DNA of 64,000 bases from Syngnathus acus (lineage: Eukaryota > Chordata > Actinopteri > Syngnathiformes > Syngnathidae). Location of the stretch: assembly GCF_901709675.1 (NCBI RefSeq), contig NC_051095.1:28288956-28352955 (forward strand). The letters run 5' to 3'. A program made the position numbers and the translations under genes. Every line of letters begins with the position of its first letter. Position 1 is the first letter of the stretch. Positions 10,583 through 21,745 of this stretch are shown piece by piece. The notes beneath the pieces are model-generated. The model was not told the DNA's origin and made no database searches. It worked only from the letters and a program-made list of their open reading frames with translations.

Positions 10583-10689
10583 GTGTTGCTAAAGACCAAG
10601 GGGAACGATGCACCTCCCTCAGAAATTGGTAAAGGCGAGGATGAAACGTTTTACACTATCTTGCTCAAAATGAAACTCGACAATGCAAT
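10583..10689 (+). CDS. spdl1: Protein Spindly, coding exon (coiled-coil region)
   Basis: The exon is bounded by an acceptor ending tgcag at 10582 and a donor gtgagt at 10690. It encodes 35 codons plus two bases, including FYTILLKMKLDNA, which corresponds to the YYTDLLQMKLDN stretch of human Spindly. Spindly is a kinetochore-associated coiled-coil adaptor that links the RZZ complex to dynein/dynactin and helps strip checkpoint proteins. The exon starts in phase 0 and ends after two bases of an Ile codon (AT) that the next exon completes. The identification rests on alignment from memory plus the consistent phase chain over six exons. Upstream exons, including the CC1 box and Spindly motif, were not found in this window. 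Confidence 0.85.
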
Positions 10690-10896
10690 GTGAGTTTATT
10701 TATTTATTTATTTCTATATTTGTGTTTGTTTCAGTGTTTGTCTGTTTGTTTTTGTTTGTTTGTTTGTGGAGTTTTTTGTTGGGGCTTTAAAGGACTATTA
10801 TAATAAGCAAACTGGTGCCCAATTGAGAATGAATCTAAAATGCAGTGTAAACATCAGAGGTGAAGCTAATTTGGCTTTCTCCTACCATTTGAAATA

Positions 10897-11455
10897 CAGT
10901 GGAGCCTTGGTTTTCGACCACAATCCGTTCCAGAAGGCTGTTCGAGAAGTGAATCGTTCCAAACAGAAAAAACACCTTTTTTAAGCATTTTTTCATGTGT
11001 TCATTTTCGTTCGATCGCGCAACTGCAGCGCACCGCGCAATTGCACCGCGCTGGTCGCATTATTGTGACAGAGCCGTTGCTGAAATTTAGAAAATATTTT
11101 TAAAGTCCTAATGTACTTTCCAAAATTTAAGTGAACCTCAGTGCGCAGGGAGCTTAATTTGGTCCGATCGCGCAACTGCAGCGCGCCGGGCGCTCACTGT
11201 CACATTGCTTTAGGAGCGTCTTTGTGTTTTAGGATGGCTTTACTGCTCCCACTTGCTTCCTTTGGAGGCATGATTAGAGTTGATGCAATCCTCAGAGTAA
11301 CGAGAACGTAATAACGAACGGAGTCAGTTGGCATGCGGGTCCTCTCGGCTCATCTCGCGAGGTTCGACAACCGAATTTCGTCCGACATCCGAAGCAAAAA
11401 AATCTCGAATTTTTTGTTCGAATACCGGGACGTTCGAAAAACCGAGGCTCCACTG
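10897..11455 (-). mobile_element. Tigger/pogo-like element, second copy
   Basis: The ends are CAGTGGAGCCTTGGTTTTCG and the complement of CAGTGGAGCCTCGGTTTTTC, with TA flanks at 10895-10896 and 11456-11457. It is the opposite orientation to the copy at 6200, with a shorter interior. The same transposase start (MPPKEASGSSKAIL on the minus strand, about 11270) is visible and again stops early. It sits in the spdl1 intron between the first two exons seen. Confidence 0.85.
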
Positions 11456-11457
11456 TA

Positions 11458-11794
11458 CTAAGCCAAACTTTTCAGTTTCATCGATTTTTGGGGGGCACAA
11501 ACTGCTGTTCCCTAACGAGGAGCTGAATGATAAAATTCACAACAGGAATATTTCAAATGTACCATTTAGACGGACTTTCCCAAGGTATTGTTGTCAAGGT
11601 TATGAAATACAGGCTTGCTGGGGGCGTCTTACAGTTTAGTAATTATATCAATATAGCACCAAGTAAATAATGACAGTGTAGCACCAAGTTTCATAGTTGC
11701 GTTAATGGCTTTATAGATAGGTGGGTGCACAAAAACCTTCAGCAAAACCCAACCAGTATTACCTGAGAGACAGCGGTATGAATGAAATTATGTC
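11458..11794. other. spdl1 intron sequence, nothing recognised
   Basis: About 340 bases between the Tigger copy and the next MITE. No repeat seen elsewhere in the window and no plausible exon. Confidence 0.4.
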
Positions 11795-12689
11795 CCGTAT
11801 TTTCCACAGTAGTAGGCGCACTTAAAAACTTAAAATTACTCAAAAAACCACAGTGCGCCTTATAATGCAGAGCGCCTTATATATGGATCAATTGATGAAT
11901 TTGTTGATCCATACTGGTTGTACACAGCGCTCTGCCAAAATGTTTCAGTATGTTTTAGTACGACTAGTAAATTACAAGGTCGCGTTGCTTCCCAGCATTA
12001 CAGCAACCGTGGTCAGAATGCGTCACTGAATAGCTGTTGTACCTGCGAGGCTATTTCATTACAAAATAAGCTGTTCTGTTAATGTTTTCGAGTACGTTTA
12101 CGGATCAATATCCAACGGAATCATAAATAAGCAGCACCAATGTGTTAAATCAGTCTTGAGTCGGTTCCGATCACTTTTAGGGGAGAGAGTTTGAGAAACG
12201 TGATTGTTTGCAGGGGGCCGCCATGACACTTTGCTGAGGCTCATGGGAGTCTACGAGCTGAGGCTCATGGGAGTTTGCGGGTGGCTAATGCTATAATGAT
12301 AGCTGCTATACGCACGAGGTTATTTCATTTCAAAATAGGCTGCTCCATTAATGTTTCGAGTAAATTTACAGATCGACATGGAAGGGAAACATAAGCAGTA
12401 CCAATGTGTTAGATCGAACTTTAGTCAGTTCCGATCATTTTATAGGAGATCAAAGTCAAAAGTCAAAGTCATAGTTTGAGAAGCGCGATTGTTTACAGAG
12501 GGCTCATTGGTTATTGGCTAGTGGATGCATACCGCAACCCTAGTCAACCTCAGTTTGTTGCAGTATAGCTTTTCTATTTTATGCGCCTTTTAATCCGGTG
12601 CGTCCTATATATGAAATCATTTCTAAAATAAAAAAATCAATAAGGGTGCGCCTTATAATCCAGTGCGCCTTATGGTGCGAAAAATACGG
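11795..12689. mobile_element. MITE-C (AAGGCGCAC family)
   Basis: The left end is CCGTATTTTCCACAGTAGTAGGCGCAC. The right end is gtgcgccttatggtgcgaa followed by aaatacgg and TA. Subterminal 'gcgccttata' motifs are reiterated. The interior is long, with no coding sequence and an internal near-duplication of the block 'caccaatgtgttaaatc ... gttccgatca'. A reverse-orientation copy is at 55116-56444. Confidence 0.8.
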
Positions 12690-12899
12690 TATATTTATTA
12701 GAGTCCCACTTGCCATGACAATTGAGTCTAATAGTTTGATATTTCCTATAGTTTTTTTTTAAATTACATTTATCCATTCATAAATTATTCCGAAGTTTGA
12801 ATACTGTGCGTCCTAATATTCCTAGATTTTGTGAGTAGTTAAGTGAGCTGTGTTGTTTGACATTTTTTTAAGATATGTCCCTCTTTATTACATGTGCAG

Positions 12900-13020
12900 T
12901 AAGGATGTGGAACGTTTAGGAGATGAACTTTCCATGCAAAGGATGCAGTCTTTGTTAGAAAGCCAGAAAGTTCTTGAACTGGAGAAGAAACTCTTCAAAG
13001 ATGAACGTCTTCTCAAACAG
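12900..13020 (+). CDS. spdl1: Protein Spindly, coding exon (coiled coil)
   Basis: The acceptor is tacatgtgcag ending at 12899 and the donor is gtaaat at 13021. The exon contributes one base that completes an Ile codon, then exactly 40 codons including GDELSMQRMQSLLESQKVL and LFKDERLL. Human Spindly has GELSIQRMKALFESQRALD and LFANERCL at the matching place. The heptad-like, Glu/Lys/Leu-rich sequence continues the long coiled coil. It ends in phase 0, matching the acceptor at 28192 across a 15.2-kb intron. Confidence 0.88.
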
Positions 13021-13264
13021 GTAAATGGGTTCACTGTTAAAGGGGAATATAACACACAAATAAAGGTTGGACAAAATGTGCTTTTCTCTTTCATATTGCT
13101 CTTTACTGTAAAACATTGCTTTCACCATTAAATCTACTGTTGTCCACCATTCCAATACATAGTTTTTTTTTTTTTTACAAACCCGGCGATAACAGACATT
13201 GCCAACATTGTTTTAAAGCTTACGTATCTAGTTTATAAATTATTCCGATTTAAGTTTTACTCAC
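13021..13264. other. spdl1 intron sequence
   Basis: Intron start after the exon donor, including a T12 run near 13160. No feature recognised before the LINE at 13265. Confidence 0.5.
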
Positions 13265-13748
13265 CCCTCCGTGAGTCGTCACCTTATCGTGGTGGAGGGG
13301 TTTGCATGCCTCTATGATCCTAGGAGCCATGTTGTCTGGGGCTTCATGCCCCTGGTAGGGTCACCCATGGCAAAAGGGTCCTAGGTGAGGGGCCAGACAA
13401 AGCACGGCTCAGAAGACCCCTTATGATGAATAAAATATATGGACCTAGTTTTCCCTCGCCCGGACGCGGGTCACCGGGGCCCCCCTCTGCAGCCAGGCCT
13501 GGAGGTGGGGCTCGAAGGCGAGCGCCTGGTGGCGAGGGCCCGGCTGGACACAGCCCGAAATGAAAACGTGGGTCCCCCTTCCCATGGGCTCACCACCTGT
13601 AGGAGGGGCCAAAGGGGTCGGGTGCAAAGCGAACTGGGCGGCGTTCAACCATGTCCCTCGGGAAGTTCTGTGGAGGGTGCTTCGGGAGTACGGAGTGCCG
13701 AGCCAACTGATGAGGGCGGTTCGGTCCCTGTATCATCGATGCCAGACC
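13265..13748 (+). mobile_element. Rex3/RTE-type LINE with large internal deletion
   Basis: It begins with the 5'UTR of this LINE ('gtgagtcgtcaccttatcgtgg'), reaching 'gaggggccaaaggggtcggg'. Near 13646 it jumps directly to the reverse-transcriptase segment encoding FNHVPREVLWRVLREYGVPSQL (13647-13740). The homologous copy at 13990-16925 has more than 1.7 kb between these points, so endonuclease and RT core are deleted. A short shared ggcg at the joint suggests microhomology. It ends head-on against a minus-strand fragment. Confidence 0.8.
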
Positions 13749-13989
13749 CATAGCTCGTGACCATAGGTGAGGGTAAGAGCGTAAATCGACCGGTAAATTG
13801 AGAGCTTTGCCTTTTGGCTCAGCTCTCTCTTTACCACGACGGACCGGTACAGAGTCCGCATTACTGCCGACGCTGCACCGATCCGCCTGTCGATCTCGCG
13901 CTCCATCCTCCCCTCACTCGTGAACAAGACCCCAAGATACTTAAACTCCTCCACTTGGGGCAGGATCTCATCCCCGATCCGGAGAGGGC
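13749..13989 (-). mobile_element. Rex3/RTE-type LINE fragment, minus strand
   Basis: It is nearly identical to 14434-14672 (a few substitutions) and encodes the same C-terminal region ([19 protein letters not shown] ... LTYGHELW). It therefore comes from a third LINE copy. The left edge abuts the + strand fragment at the shared bases gaccc; the right edge runs into the ATGG tail of the next copy. Confidence 0.75.
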
Positions 13990-14036
13990 ATCCATCCATC
14001 CATCCATCCATCCATCCATCCATCCATCCATCCATC
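13990..14036. repeat. (CATC)n LINE tail
   Basis: This ~12-unit tetranucleotide array forms the 3' tail of the minus-strand LINE. The same tail on the + strand copy is at 33942-33997 and on the SINE at about 1742-1757. Confidence 0.95.
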
Positions 14037-14077
14037 TTCTTCCGCTTATCCGGGGTCGGGTCGCGGGGGCAGCAGCT

Positions 14078-16897
14078 TCAGGAGGGATCCCAGACTTCCC
14101 TCTCCCCAGCCACTTCATCTAACTCATCCCGGGGGATCCCAAGGCGTTCCCAGGCCAGCTGAGAGACATAGTCTCTCCAGCGCGTCCTGGGTCGTCCCCG
14201 GGGTCTCCTACCAGTGGGACATGCCCGGAACACCTCCCCAGGGAGGCGTCCAGGAGGCATCCTGATGAGGTGCCCGAGCCACCTCATCTGGCTCCTCTCA
14301 ACGTGGAGGAGCAGCGACTCTACTCCGAGTTTCTCCCGGATGACCGAACTTCTCACCCTATCTCTAAGGGAGAGCCCGGACATCCTGCGGAGAAAACTCA
14401 TTTCGGCCGCTTGTATCCGTTCTTTCGGTCACGACCCATAGCTCGTGACCATAGGTGAGGGTAGGAGCGTAAATCGACCGGTTAATTGAGAGCTTTGCCT
14501 TTTGGCTCAGCTCTCTCTTCACCACGACGGACCGGTACAGAGTCCGCATTACTGCCGACGCTGCACCAATCCGCCTGTCGATCTCGCGCTCCATCCTCCC
14601 CTCACTCGTGAACAAGACCCCAAGATACTTAAACTCCTCCACTTGGGGCAGGATCTCATCCCCGATCCGGAGACGGCATTCCACCCTTTTCCGATCGAGG
14701 ACCATGGACTCGGATTTGGAGGTGCTGACCCTCATCCCGACCGCTTCACACTCGGCTGCGAACCGCTCCAGTGAGAGCTGGAGATCATGGCCTGAAGAAG
14801 CCAACAGCACCACGTCGTCTGCAAAAAGCAGAGACGCAATGCTGAGGTCCCCAAACCGTACACCCTCAACGCCTCGGCTGCGCCTAGAAATTCTGTTCAT
14901 AATTTTTATCCAACCCTCACTGGGAACGAATCCGACTTACTGCCGGAAATGCGGACCAAACTCTGGCATCGGTGATACAGGGACCGAACCGCCCTTATCA
15001 GTTGGCTCGGTACCCCGTACTCCCGAAGCACCCCCCACAGAACCTCCCGAGGGACACGGTCGAACGCCTTCTCCAAGTCCACAAAACACATGTGGACTGG
15101 TTGGGCGAACTCCCATGCACCCTCGAGGATCCTGCTGAGGGTGAAGAGCTGGTCCACTGTTCCACGGCCAGGACGAAAGCCACACTGTTCCTCCTGAATC
15201 CGAGGTTCGACCTCCCGACGGACCCTCCTCTCCAGCACCCCTGAATAGACCTTACCAGGGAGGCTGAGGAGTGTAATTCCCCTGTAATTGGAACACACTC
15301 TCCGGTCTCCCTTCTTAAAGAGGGGAACCACCACCCCAGTCTGCCAATCCAGAGGCACTGTCCCCGATGTCCACGCGATGTTGTAGAGACGTGTCAGCCA
15401 TGACAGCCCCACAACATCCAGAGCCCTTAAGAAATCCGGGCGGATCTCATCCACCCCCGGGGCCTTGCCACCGAGGAGTTTTTTAACTACCTCAGTGACT
15501 TCGACCCCAGAGATTGGAGAGTCCGCCTCAGAGTCCCCAGGCCCTGCTTCCACAATGGAAGGCGTGTAGGTGGAATTGAGGAGGTCTTCGAAGTATTCTC
15601 CCCACCGACACACGACGTCCCGAGTCGAGGTCCGCAGCACGCCATCTCCACTGTAAACAGTGTTGACGTTGCACTGCTTCCCCCTCCTGAGACGCCGGAT
15701 GGTGGACCAGAATTTCCTCGAAGCCGTCCGGAAGTCATTCTCCATGGCCTCGCCGAACTCCCCCCACGCCCGGGTTTTTGCCTCAGCAACCGCCGAAGCC
15801 GCGTTCCGCTTGGCCATCCGGTACCCGTCAGCTGCCTCCGGAGTCCCGCAGGCCAAAACGGCCCGATAGGACTCCTTCTTCAGCTTGACGGCATCCCTGG
15901 TGGACACCAGCGGGTTCGGGGATTGCCGCCACGACAGGCACCAATGACCTTACGGCCACAGCTCCGGTCGGCCGCCTCAACAATGGAGGCGCGGAACAAG
16001 GTCCACTCGGACTCAATGTCCCCCGCCTCCCCCGGGACGTGGGAAAAGCTCTGCCGGAGGTGGGAGTTGAAGCTCTTCCTGATAGGGGATTCCGCCAGAC
16101 GTTCCCAGCAGACCCTCACAGAGCGTTTGGGTCTGCCAGGTCGGACCGGCATCTTCCCCCACCATCGGAGCCAACCCACCACCAGGTGGTGATCAGTTGA
16201 CAGCTCCGCCCCTCTCTTCCCCCGAGTGTCCAAAACATGCGGCCGCAAATCCGATGACACGACTACAAAGTCGATCATCGAACTGCGGCCTAGGGTGTCC
16301 TGGTGCCAAGTGCACACATGGACACCCTTATGTTTGAACATGGTGTTCGGGGGGGGCATTCCTCCCAATCACGCCCTTCCAGGTCTCACTGTCATTGCCC
16401 ACGTGAGCATTGAAGTCACCCAGTAGAACGATGGAGTCCCCAGAAGGAGCGCTCTCCAGCACTTCCTCCAGGGACTCCAAGAAGGGTGGGTACTCTGAGC
16501 TGCCGCTTGGTGCATAGACACAAACAACAGTCAGGACCCGTCCCCCCACCCGAAGGCGGAGGGAGGCTACCCTCTCGTTCACCGGGGTGAACCTCAATGT
16601 GCAGGCGCCCAGCCGGGGGGCAATAAGTATACCCACACCTGCTCGACGCCTCTCATCATGGGCAACTCCAGAGTGGAAGAGAGTCCAGCCCCTCTCGAGA
16701 GGGCTTGTACCGGAACCCAAACTGTGCGTGGAGGCAAGTCCGACTATATCTAGTAGGAACCTTTCTGCCTCGCACACCAGCTCGGGCTCCTTTCCAGCCA
16801 GAGAGGTGACATTCCATGTCCCAAGAGCCAGCTTCTGCAGCCGGGGATCAGACCGCCAAGGACCCTGCCTTTGGCCGCCGCCCAGCTTGCACTGCAC
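14078..16897 (-). pseudogene. LINE endonuclease-reverse transcriptase, frameshifted
   Basis: Read on the minus strand from 16897. The endonuclease has an N-terminal [15 protein letters not shown], then [13 protein letters not shown] (about 16420) and [11 protein letters not shown] (about 16185), the metal-binding and SDH-type motifs. The linker and RT follow: KAPGVDEIRPDFL, GTVPLDWQTGVVVPLFKKGD, YRGITLLSLPGKVYSGVLE, GFRPGRGTVDQL and CFVDLEKAFD. The catalytic FADDVVLLASS is near 14810. The C-terminus has a conserved RWLGHLIRMP. At least three frame breaks separate the open segments (near 16350, 15890 and 14900). Confidence 0.85.
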
Positions 16898-16925
16898 CCG
16901 ACCCCTTTGGCCCCTCCCACAGGAC

Positions 16926-17098
16926 TATAACTATCTATTATAGCGTTAACAAAGTACAAGGAAAGACGTGGGTTTGGTAAACGGATCTTTATTTAACAAA
17001 ATAAGAGTTCAATGAGCCAACAAATACTGAACTGGAACGATAAAAACATATACAAGTTGCTACACGAAATAAAATATATCAAATAACTATAACAAATA
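16926..17098. mobile_element. MITE-B piece left of the Tc1 insertion
   Basis: The sequence 'tagcgttaacaaagtacaaggaaagacgtgggtttgg' matches other MITE-B copies (1912, 30333, 38310). It continues after the Tc1 element at 18669. Everything left of it is missing, replaced by the LINE. Confidence 0.75.
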
Positions 17099-18668
17099 CA
17101 CTGCTCAAAAAAATTAAAGAAACAGTTTTTTATCAGGGTATGGCATGAATTCAATTACACTTTTCTGATAAGGTTTTGGTCAGGTACGTGGCAGAGGGGG
17201 TTGTTAATCAGTTTCAGCTGCCTTGGTGTTGATGGAATTAACAACAGGTGCACTAGAGGGGCAACAATGAGATGGTCCCCAAAACAGGACTGGTTTTGCA
17301 GGTGGAGGCAATTTCAAGTTCCTGCCTCTTGATCTTTTTTAACTGTTTTTCCACAAGTGTTGGCTTTAGCAAGAGTCATTATCACGACTGGGAGCATGAG
17401 GCGATTTCTTCACCCTCCTGAAGTTGCGCAGATTGTCCAACTTCTCCAGGATGTCACATCCATGCGTGCTGTTGCAAGAAGATTTGATGTGTCTCCCAGT
17501 ACAATCTCCAGAGCATGGAGGAGATTCCAGGAGACAGGCAGTTACTCTAGGAGAGCTGGACAGGGCCGTAGACGGTCCTCATTCCATCAGCAGGACCGAT
17601 ATCTGCTGCTTTGTGCTAGGGGGAACAGGTTGAGCACTGCCCGATTCCTACAGAATGACCTCCAGCAGGCTACTGGTGTGAATGTCTCTGCCCAAACAGT
17701 CAGAAACAGACTTCAAGAGGGTGGCCTCAGGGCACGACGTCCTGTAGTGTGCCCTGTGCTCACTGCTCAGCACCGTGGAGCTTGATTGGCATTTGCCATA
17801 GAACACCAGAATTGGGAAGTCCGCCACTGGCGCCCTGCACTTTTCACAGATGAGAGCAACTTTACCTTGAGCACCTGTGATAGTCGTGAAAGGGTCTGGA
17901 GAAGCCAAGGAGAGCGCTATGCTGCCTGCAACATCATTCAGCATGACCGGTTCAGTGGTGGGTCAGTGATGGTCTGGGGAGGCATTTCCATGGAGGAACG
18001 AACAGATCTCTACAGGCTAGAGAACGGCAGTCTGACTGCCATTAGGTATTGGGATGAAATCCTTGCACCCATGGTCAGACCCTACGCTGGTGCAGTAGGT
18101 CCTGATCCACGACAATGCCTGGCCTCATGTGGCAAGAGTATGCAGACAGTATCTGGAGGATGAAGGAATTGACACAATTGAATGGCCCTCACGATCACCT
18201 GATCTAAACCCGATAGAACACCTCTGGTACATAATGTTTTGGTCCATCAGACACCGCCAGGTTGCTCCTCAGACTTTACAGGAGCTCACTGATGCTCTTA
18301 GACAGATATGGGAGGACATCCCACAAGACACCCTCCGTCGTCTCATTAGGAGCATGCCGCGACATTGTCAAGCATGCATACAAGCACGTGGGGGCCACAC
18401 AAGATATTGAAAAGAATTTTGAGTTGCAGAAATTGAATTTAGGCAAAATGGATGAGCCTGCCACATCATTTTTTCACTTTGATTTTTGGGGTGTCTAACG
18501 ACTGAGCCCTCTGTAGGCCGAAAACATTTATTTCCATCAAAAGATGTGGCATCCTTTTGTTCCTGAGACGTTAAACTGTCCATATCAGTATCGATATCGC
18601 CCCCCAAAAAAATCACCATTGAAATCTGATGTGTTTTCAAAGTGTTCCTTTCATTTTTGTGAGCAGTG
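17099..18668 (+). mobile_element. Tc1-like transposon, nearly intact
   Basis: The inverted ends are CACTGCTCAAAAAAATTAAAG and, on the right, CATTTTTGTGAGCAGTG. TA target duplications lie at 17097-17098 and 18669-18670. The length of 1570 bases is normal for Tc1. It contains one transposase gene on the + strand with a single in-frame stop and a single frameshift. It is inserted in MITE-B; the paralogue at 38440-38460 lacks the insertion. Confidence 0.92.
17357..18410 (+). pseudogene. Tc1 transposase (DD34E), one stop and one frameshift
   Basis: The transposase cuts and pastes the element at TA sites in the nucleus. The N-terminal half contains paired helix-turn-helix sequence ([21 protein letters not shown] ... 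SPSTISRAW). The catalytic triad is recognisable: Asp in FTDESNF (about 17848), Asp in LIHDNAWPH (about 18108) and Glu in DLNPIEHLW (about 18217). A TGA at about 17783 interrupts the frame, which reopens at once. A frameshift near 18095 separates the first Asp from the rest. The frame ends at a stop after RGGHTRY. The gene is otherwise full length, about 345 residues. Confidence 0.9.
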
Positions 18669-19415
18669 TAGTTCACCGCCACACGGCCCCAAGCACCGGC
18701 ATGGACTTCCAGGCGTGTGGCGGCGTTGACTTCCATCCCCGGAGGTGGCACTTCCAGCCACGGAGGTGAAAGAGAGCTCCATAGAATAGGACCGGGCGTG
18801 CGTAAAAGCCATGTCCGAGCCCCGTCCCCGGACAGCCACCAGGCCGCGCGCCGGCCACCGACTTCCATCCACAGAGGTGAAAGAGAGCTCCGTAGAGTAG
18901 GACCGGGCATGCGTAAAAGCCTTGTCCGAGGCCCATCCACCGTCCCCGGACAGCCACCCGGCCGAGCGCCGGCCCCGACTTCTATCCACGGAGGTGAAAG
19001 ACAGCTCCGGAGAGTAGGACCGGGCGTGCGTAAAAGCCATAATCGTTTTTCAAACCTTCTGTGTCACTCCAAATCATTAAATCCTTCAAATTCTTCGTCC
19101 TCCGTGTCACTTACAAACAAAGCCGCTAATGATGCCGGTAGTACGTGGAGGGATCTTCGTCATCCTGTGATCTAATCTTTGTCCTTTATGTAAGCAACCG
19201 CCGTGCCGCGCCGCGCCGCGCCGCTGACCTCACTTGAAACTCAAATTACAGTAATCCCTGCTACATCGCGGTTCGTTTATCGCGGTTTCACTTTTTTTAT
19301 TTTTTTTATTTTGCAAATGTGTGAAAACATTCACATATAAGTCTTTCCTCAGTATAAGTTGCCCAACCCCCCCCCCCTATGAAAAAAACCGCGATTTATA
19401 GTCCGAAAAATACGG
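18669..19415. mobile_element. MITE-B piece right of the Tc1 insertion
   Basis: It carries three reiterations of 'gaggtgaaagagagctcc...gaccgggc(g/a)tgcgtaaaagcc', the conserved 'ctacatcgcggttcgtttatcgcgg', and the terminal 'cgatttatagtccgaaaaatacgg'. It directly adjoins a 5'-trimmed hAT end. Confidence 0.8.
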
Positions 19416-19417
19416 TA

Positions 19418-20324
19418 TGTCCAAAGTCCGGCCCGCGGGCCGCATTTTAAACTGGCCCGAAGCATTCTGTAATAAATTCAATGATAAGTGGCCCGCTGGC
19501 ACTGTCGCGGGGACCTGTGCGCCCCAGAGCGAGCCACAGAAATGCAACACGTCCTAACGAACGCGCACATGAGCCAGCGCTAGCACTCATGATCGGTTGC
19601 GAGCGTGTCTCCCCGTTCCTTCCCAGTTCACGCGCACACAAGTGTCCGTTTGCAAGATAATCAGTGACACAGACACTTCCTCATTCAAATGTCAACATAC
19701 CAAGGGCTAAGGCAACGCAAAAATCAAGTGACGCTGCACAGGGAAAGGCAAAAAAAAAAAAAAACACGTACAACTGGTGAGAGCTGTCTACTTCGTACTA
19801 ACTCTACACACTACTATGTGTCCGCGCCGCCCACTGACAGTGATCGCAAACAACAAAAAGACTATGGATTATTATTTTGTGATTATGAAGTGATTTGTTG
19901 CGTATGAAGTTGAAATAAAAAAGATAAAACGGAGAATGATTTAATTTGGATTAAAAATCTGACATGATGCAACCTGGCCTGTTTACTGCAGTCACAAACA
20001 CAACAATATACAACAATAATACAACAATAACCATAATAAAACAAACTTAATACAGCTAATAAAAAAATCATTCAACTTTCATAAAATTGTTCATTTGTAT
20101 TTAATTTATTATTATTTTAATCTTTAACTTTTCTGGTATTGCAATTGACAATAGATTCTAGTTTGCAATATCAACCTATATGGAGACAGCAAAGGATATA
20201 GTTACATATTTACAAGTCCATTTATAATGGTAATGGTTCGAGGAATGTCGTGCGAATGGTCGGCCCCTATACATTTTCATCTCACCAAATTTGGCCCGCT
20301 TTGCAAAAGGTTTGGACACCCCTG
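19418..20324 (-). mobile_element. hAT element, left end trimmed
   Basis: The right end reads ggtttggacacccctg, and both ends carry 'ggcccgc' motifs ('aagtccggcccgcgggccgc' left, 'tttggcccgctttgcaaa' right). The leftmost cagggg is missing where it meets the MITE-B terminus, so no target duplication can be read. The interior has no convincing transposase frame. Confidence 0.7.
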
Positions 20325-20500
20325 CTTAAATGCAAATAAGATTTTATTTATTTATTTATTTATTTTATCTAACCTTTATTTATCCAGGCAAACAAGAACA
20401 AGTTCTTATTTACAACTGCAGCCTGACAAGATACTTCACACCCCACTCCCTCCAGGCCCCAAGATGTGCACCTCCCTTTCCGGTCGGACATATGTATTTG
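20325..20500 (-). repeat. Retroelement 3' tail ('cctttatttatccagg')
   Basis: The ATTT repeat followed by 'taacctttatttatccaggcaaacaagaac' and 'gttcttatttacaactgcagcctg' resembles a widespread teleost retroelement tail in reverse orientation. The coding part is absent. Assignment is from memory of the motif only. Confidence 0.45.
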
Positions 20501-21454
20501 TTTTTTTTTTGCCGAGGTAGCGTTTACTTGCGCCGCAAACGTTTTGATTGGTTAAAAGTTGTCAACGGCAGAAGACTTGTCCATACATACATAACACGTT
20601 ACAAAATAAATCCCCTCACAATATTTTTGAACACGTCTTGTAAACAAGCACTGCAGTCAAGTTAACCAATAAGATAATCCTAGCGTTAGCAATAAGCTAA
20701 TGAATGCATTTAACACATTGTGTTCCCCAAGAATAATACAGCACCTTCGATGCAATTAATCTGATACAACTACTCAAAATACACCCACATGAAGTGAAAA
20801 CATAGAGCGCACAGCTCTAAAATAAGCAGAAAGACTGACACTAATGCTATAAAAACGAGTGCATCATAGACACGCAATAATATGAAAGTTAAATAGTTTA
20901 TCATTTTGTCAAGCTTACCGCTTTACTGTGTTTGTGGTTTCCATAGTTTGAAGGAACTGAACCCTCAATGAAACAAAGTCTCTCGGCGAATCCTTCTCTA
21001 TACTGACAAGATTTCTGAAACACTCGTCCTTGAACAAGCAGGACTTTGCCCACAGATGTGGGAACACTGCTTAAAAAATGAAATTTGACCATTACTAACC
21101 ATTCCCACACTGTTCTGTGCATGTATTGTACCTTTACAGTAAATAAAAGAACAAACACATGATATTTTCACGCCCCGACTCCTTTTGCAATGGTTGGTGC
21201 GCGTGGCCGGCTGCCGCGTCCTGTACTTGAACACAGTCACATTCGCAGTAACGCACATTGCTCAGAGGCACACCTTCAGGGCTCATTGCTGGTGTCCTGC
21301 GCGCGTAGGAAAAAAAAAACCTTCTGTCCTGACTCCTGGATGGCAAAATTTGTTCATTACAGCAGCCCAGCATCGGAAAAACAACGAGAACAGCAATATA
21401 ATAAGTAACCAGAATACACCATCAAAAGAAACTTTATACTTAAAAAAATGTACA
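20501..21454. other. spdl1 intron, nothing recognised
   Basis: About 950 bases with no match to the repeat families in this window and no exon with good borders and conserved sequence. Possibly old unique intron sequence. Confidence 0.4.
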
Positions 21455-21745
21455 GATCAAATCAAACCAATCTTTAATTGCCAAGTTTGAGCATGCCAAA
21501 CAAGGAATTTGACTCCAGTACATCTCGGCCTCTGTACAACATTTAGGTAGCTAACAACATTCAGGACAACATGTGCAAACATTTATAATTATTCTCAAAC
21601 ATCCCCTGATCTTAAACTCCCAGGAGGGCAAGGACAAACTCAAAACTCCTACTAGGGAAAATGAGAAACCTTGAGAAGAAACCACAGGATCTCTCTTCCA
21701 GGATGACCAGGCTGCAATGGATGCAGAGGACACATAGTACATAGT
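21455..21745 (-). repeat. Two joined LINE 3' fragments
   Basis: 21455-21590 ('tctttaattgccaagtttgagcatgccaaacaagg') matches the tail at 63484-63620. 21590-21745 ('gcaaggacaaactcaaaactcc ... ccaggatgaccaggctgcaatggatgcagagg') matches the 3'UTR of the LINE at 4110-4270. Both are reverse-oriented and non-coding. Confidence 0.65.

Larger units (their letters stand above)
13990..16925 (-). mobile_element. Rex3/RTE-type LINE, near full length, minus strand
   Basis: The 3' tail is a CATC/ATGG array (13990-14036). Continuing rightward on the minus strand come the 3'UTR, the C-terminal domain, reverse transcriptase, apurinic-type endonuclease, and 5' sequence ending 'ggccaaaggggtcgggtgc' near 16905. 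A single EN+RT frame and a short-repeat tail are RTE-clade traits; teleost Rex3 is described with GATG tails. Frameshifts break the frame. Confidence 0.85.

Noticed and set aside
13814-14162. Open frames rich in HPSI/MDGW repeats
   Set aside because: They are translations of the CATC/ATGG LINE tail and of antisense LINE sequence.
14608-15138. A 176-codon + strand open frame
   Set aside because: It is antisense to the LINE reverse transcriptase, whose motifs are on the minus strand.
20330-20665. Open frame over the 'cctttatttatccagg' tail as a small gene
   Set aside because: Starts in a simple ATTT repeat and has no conserved residues or splice evidence.
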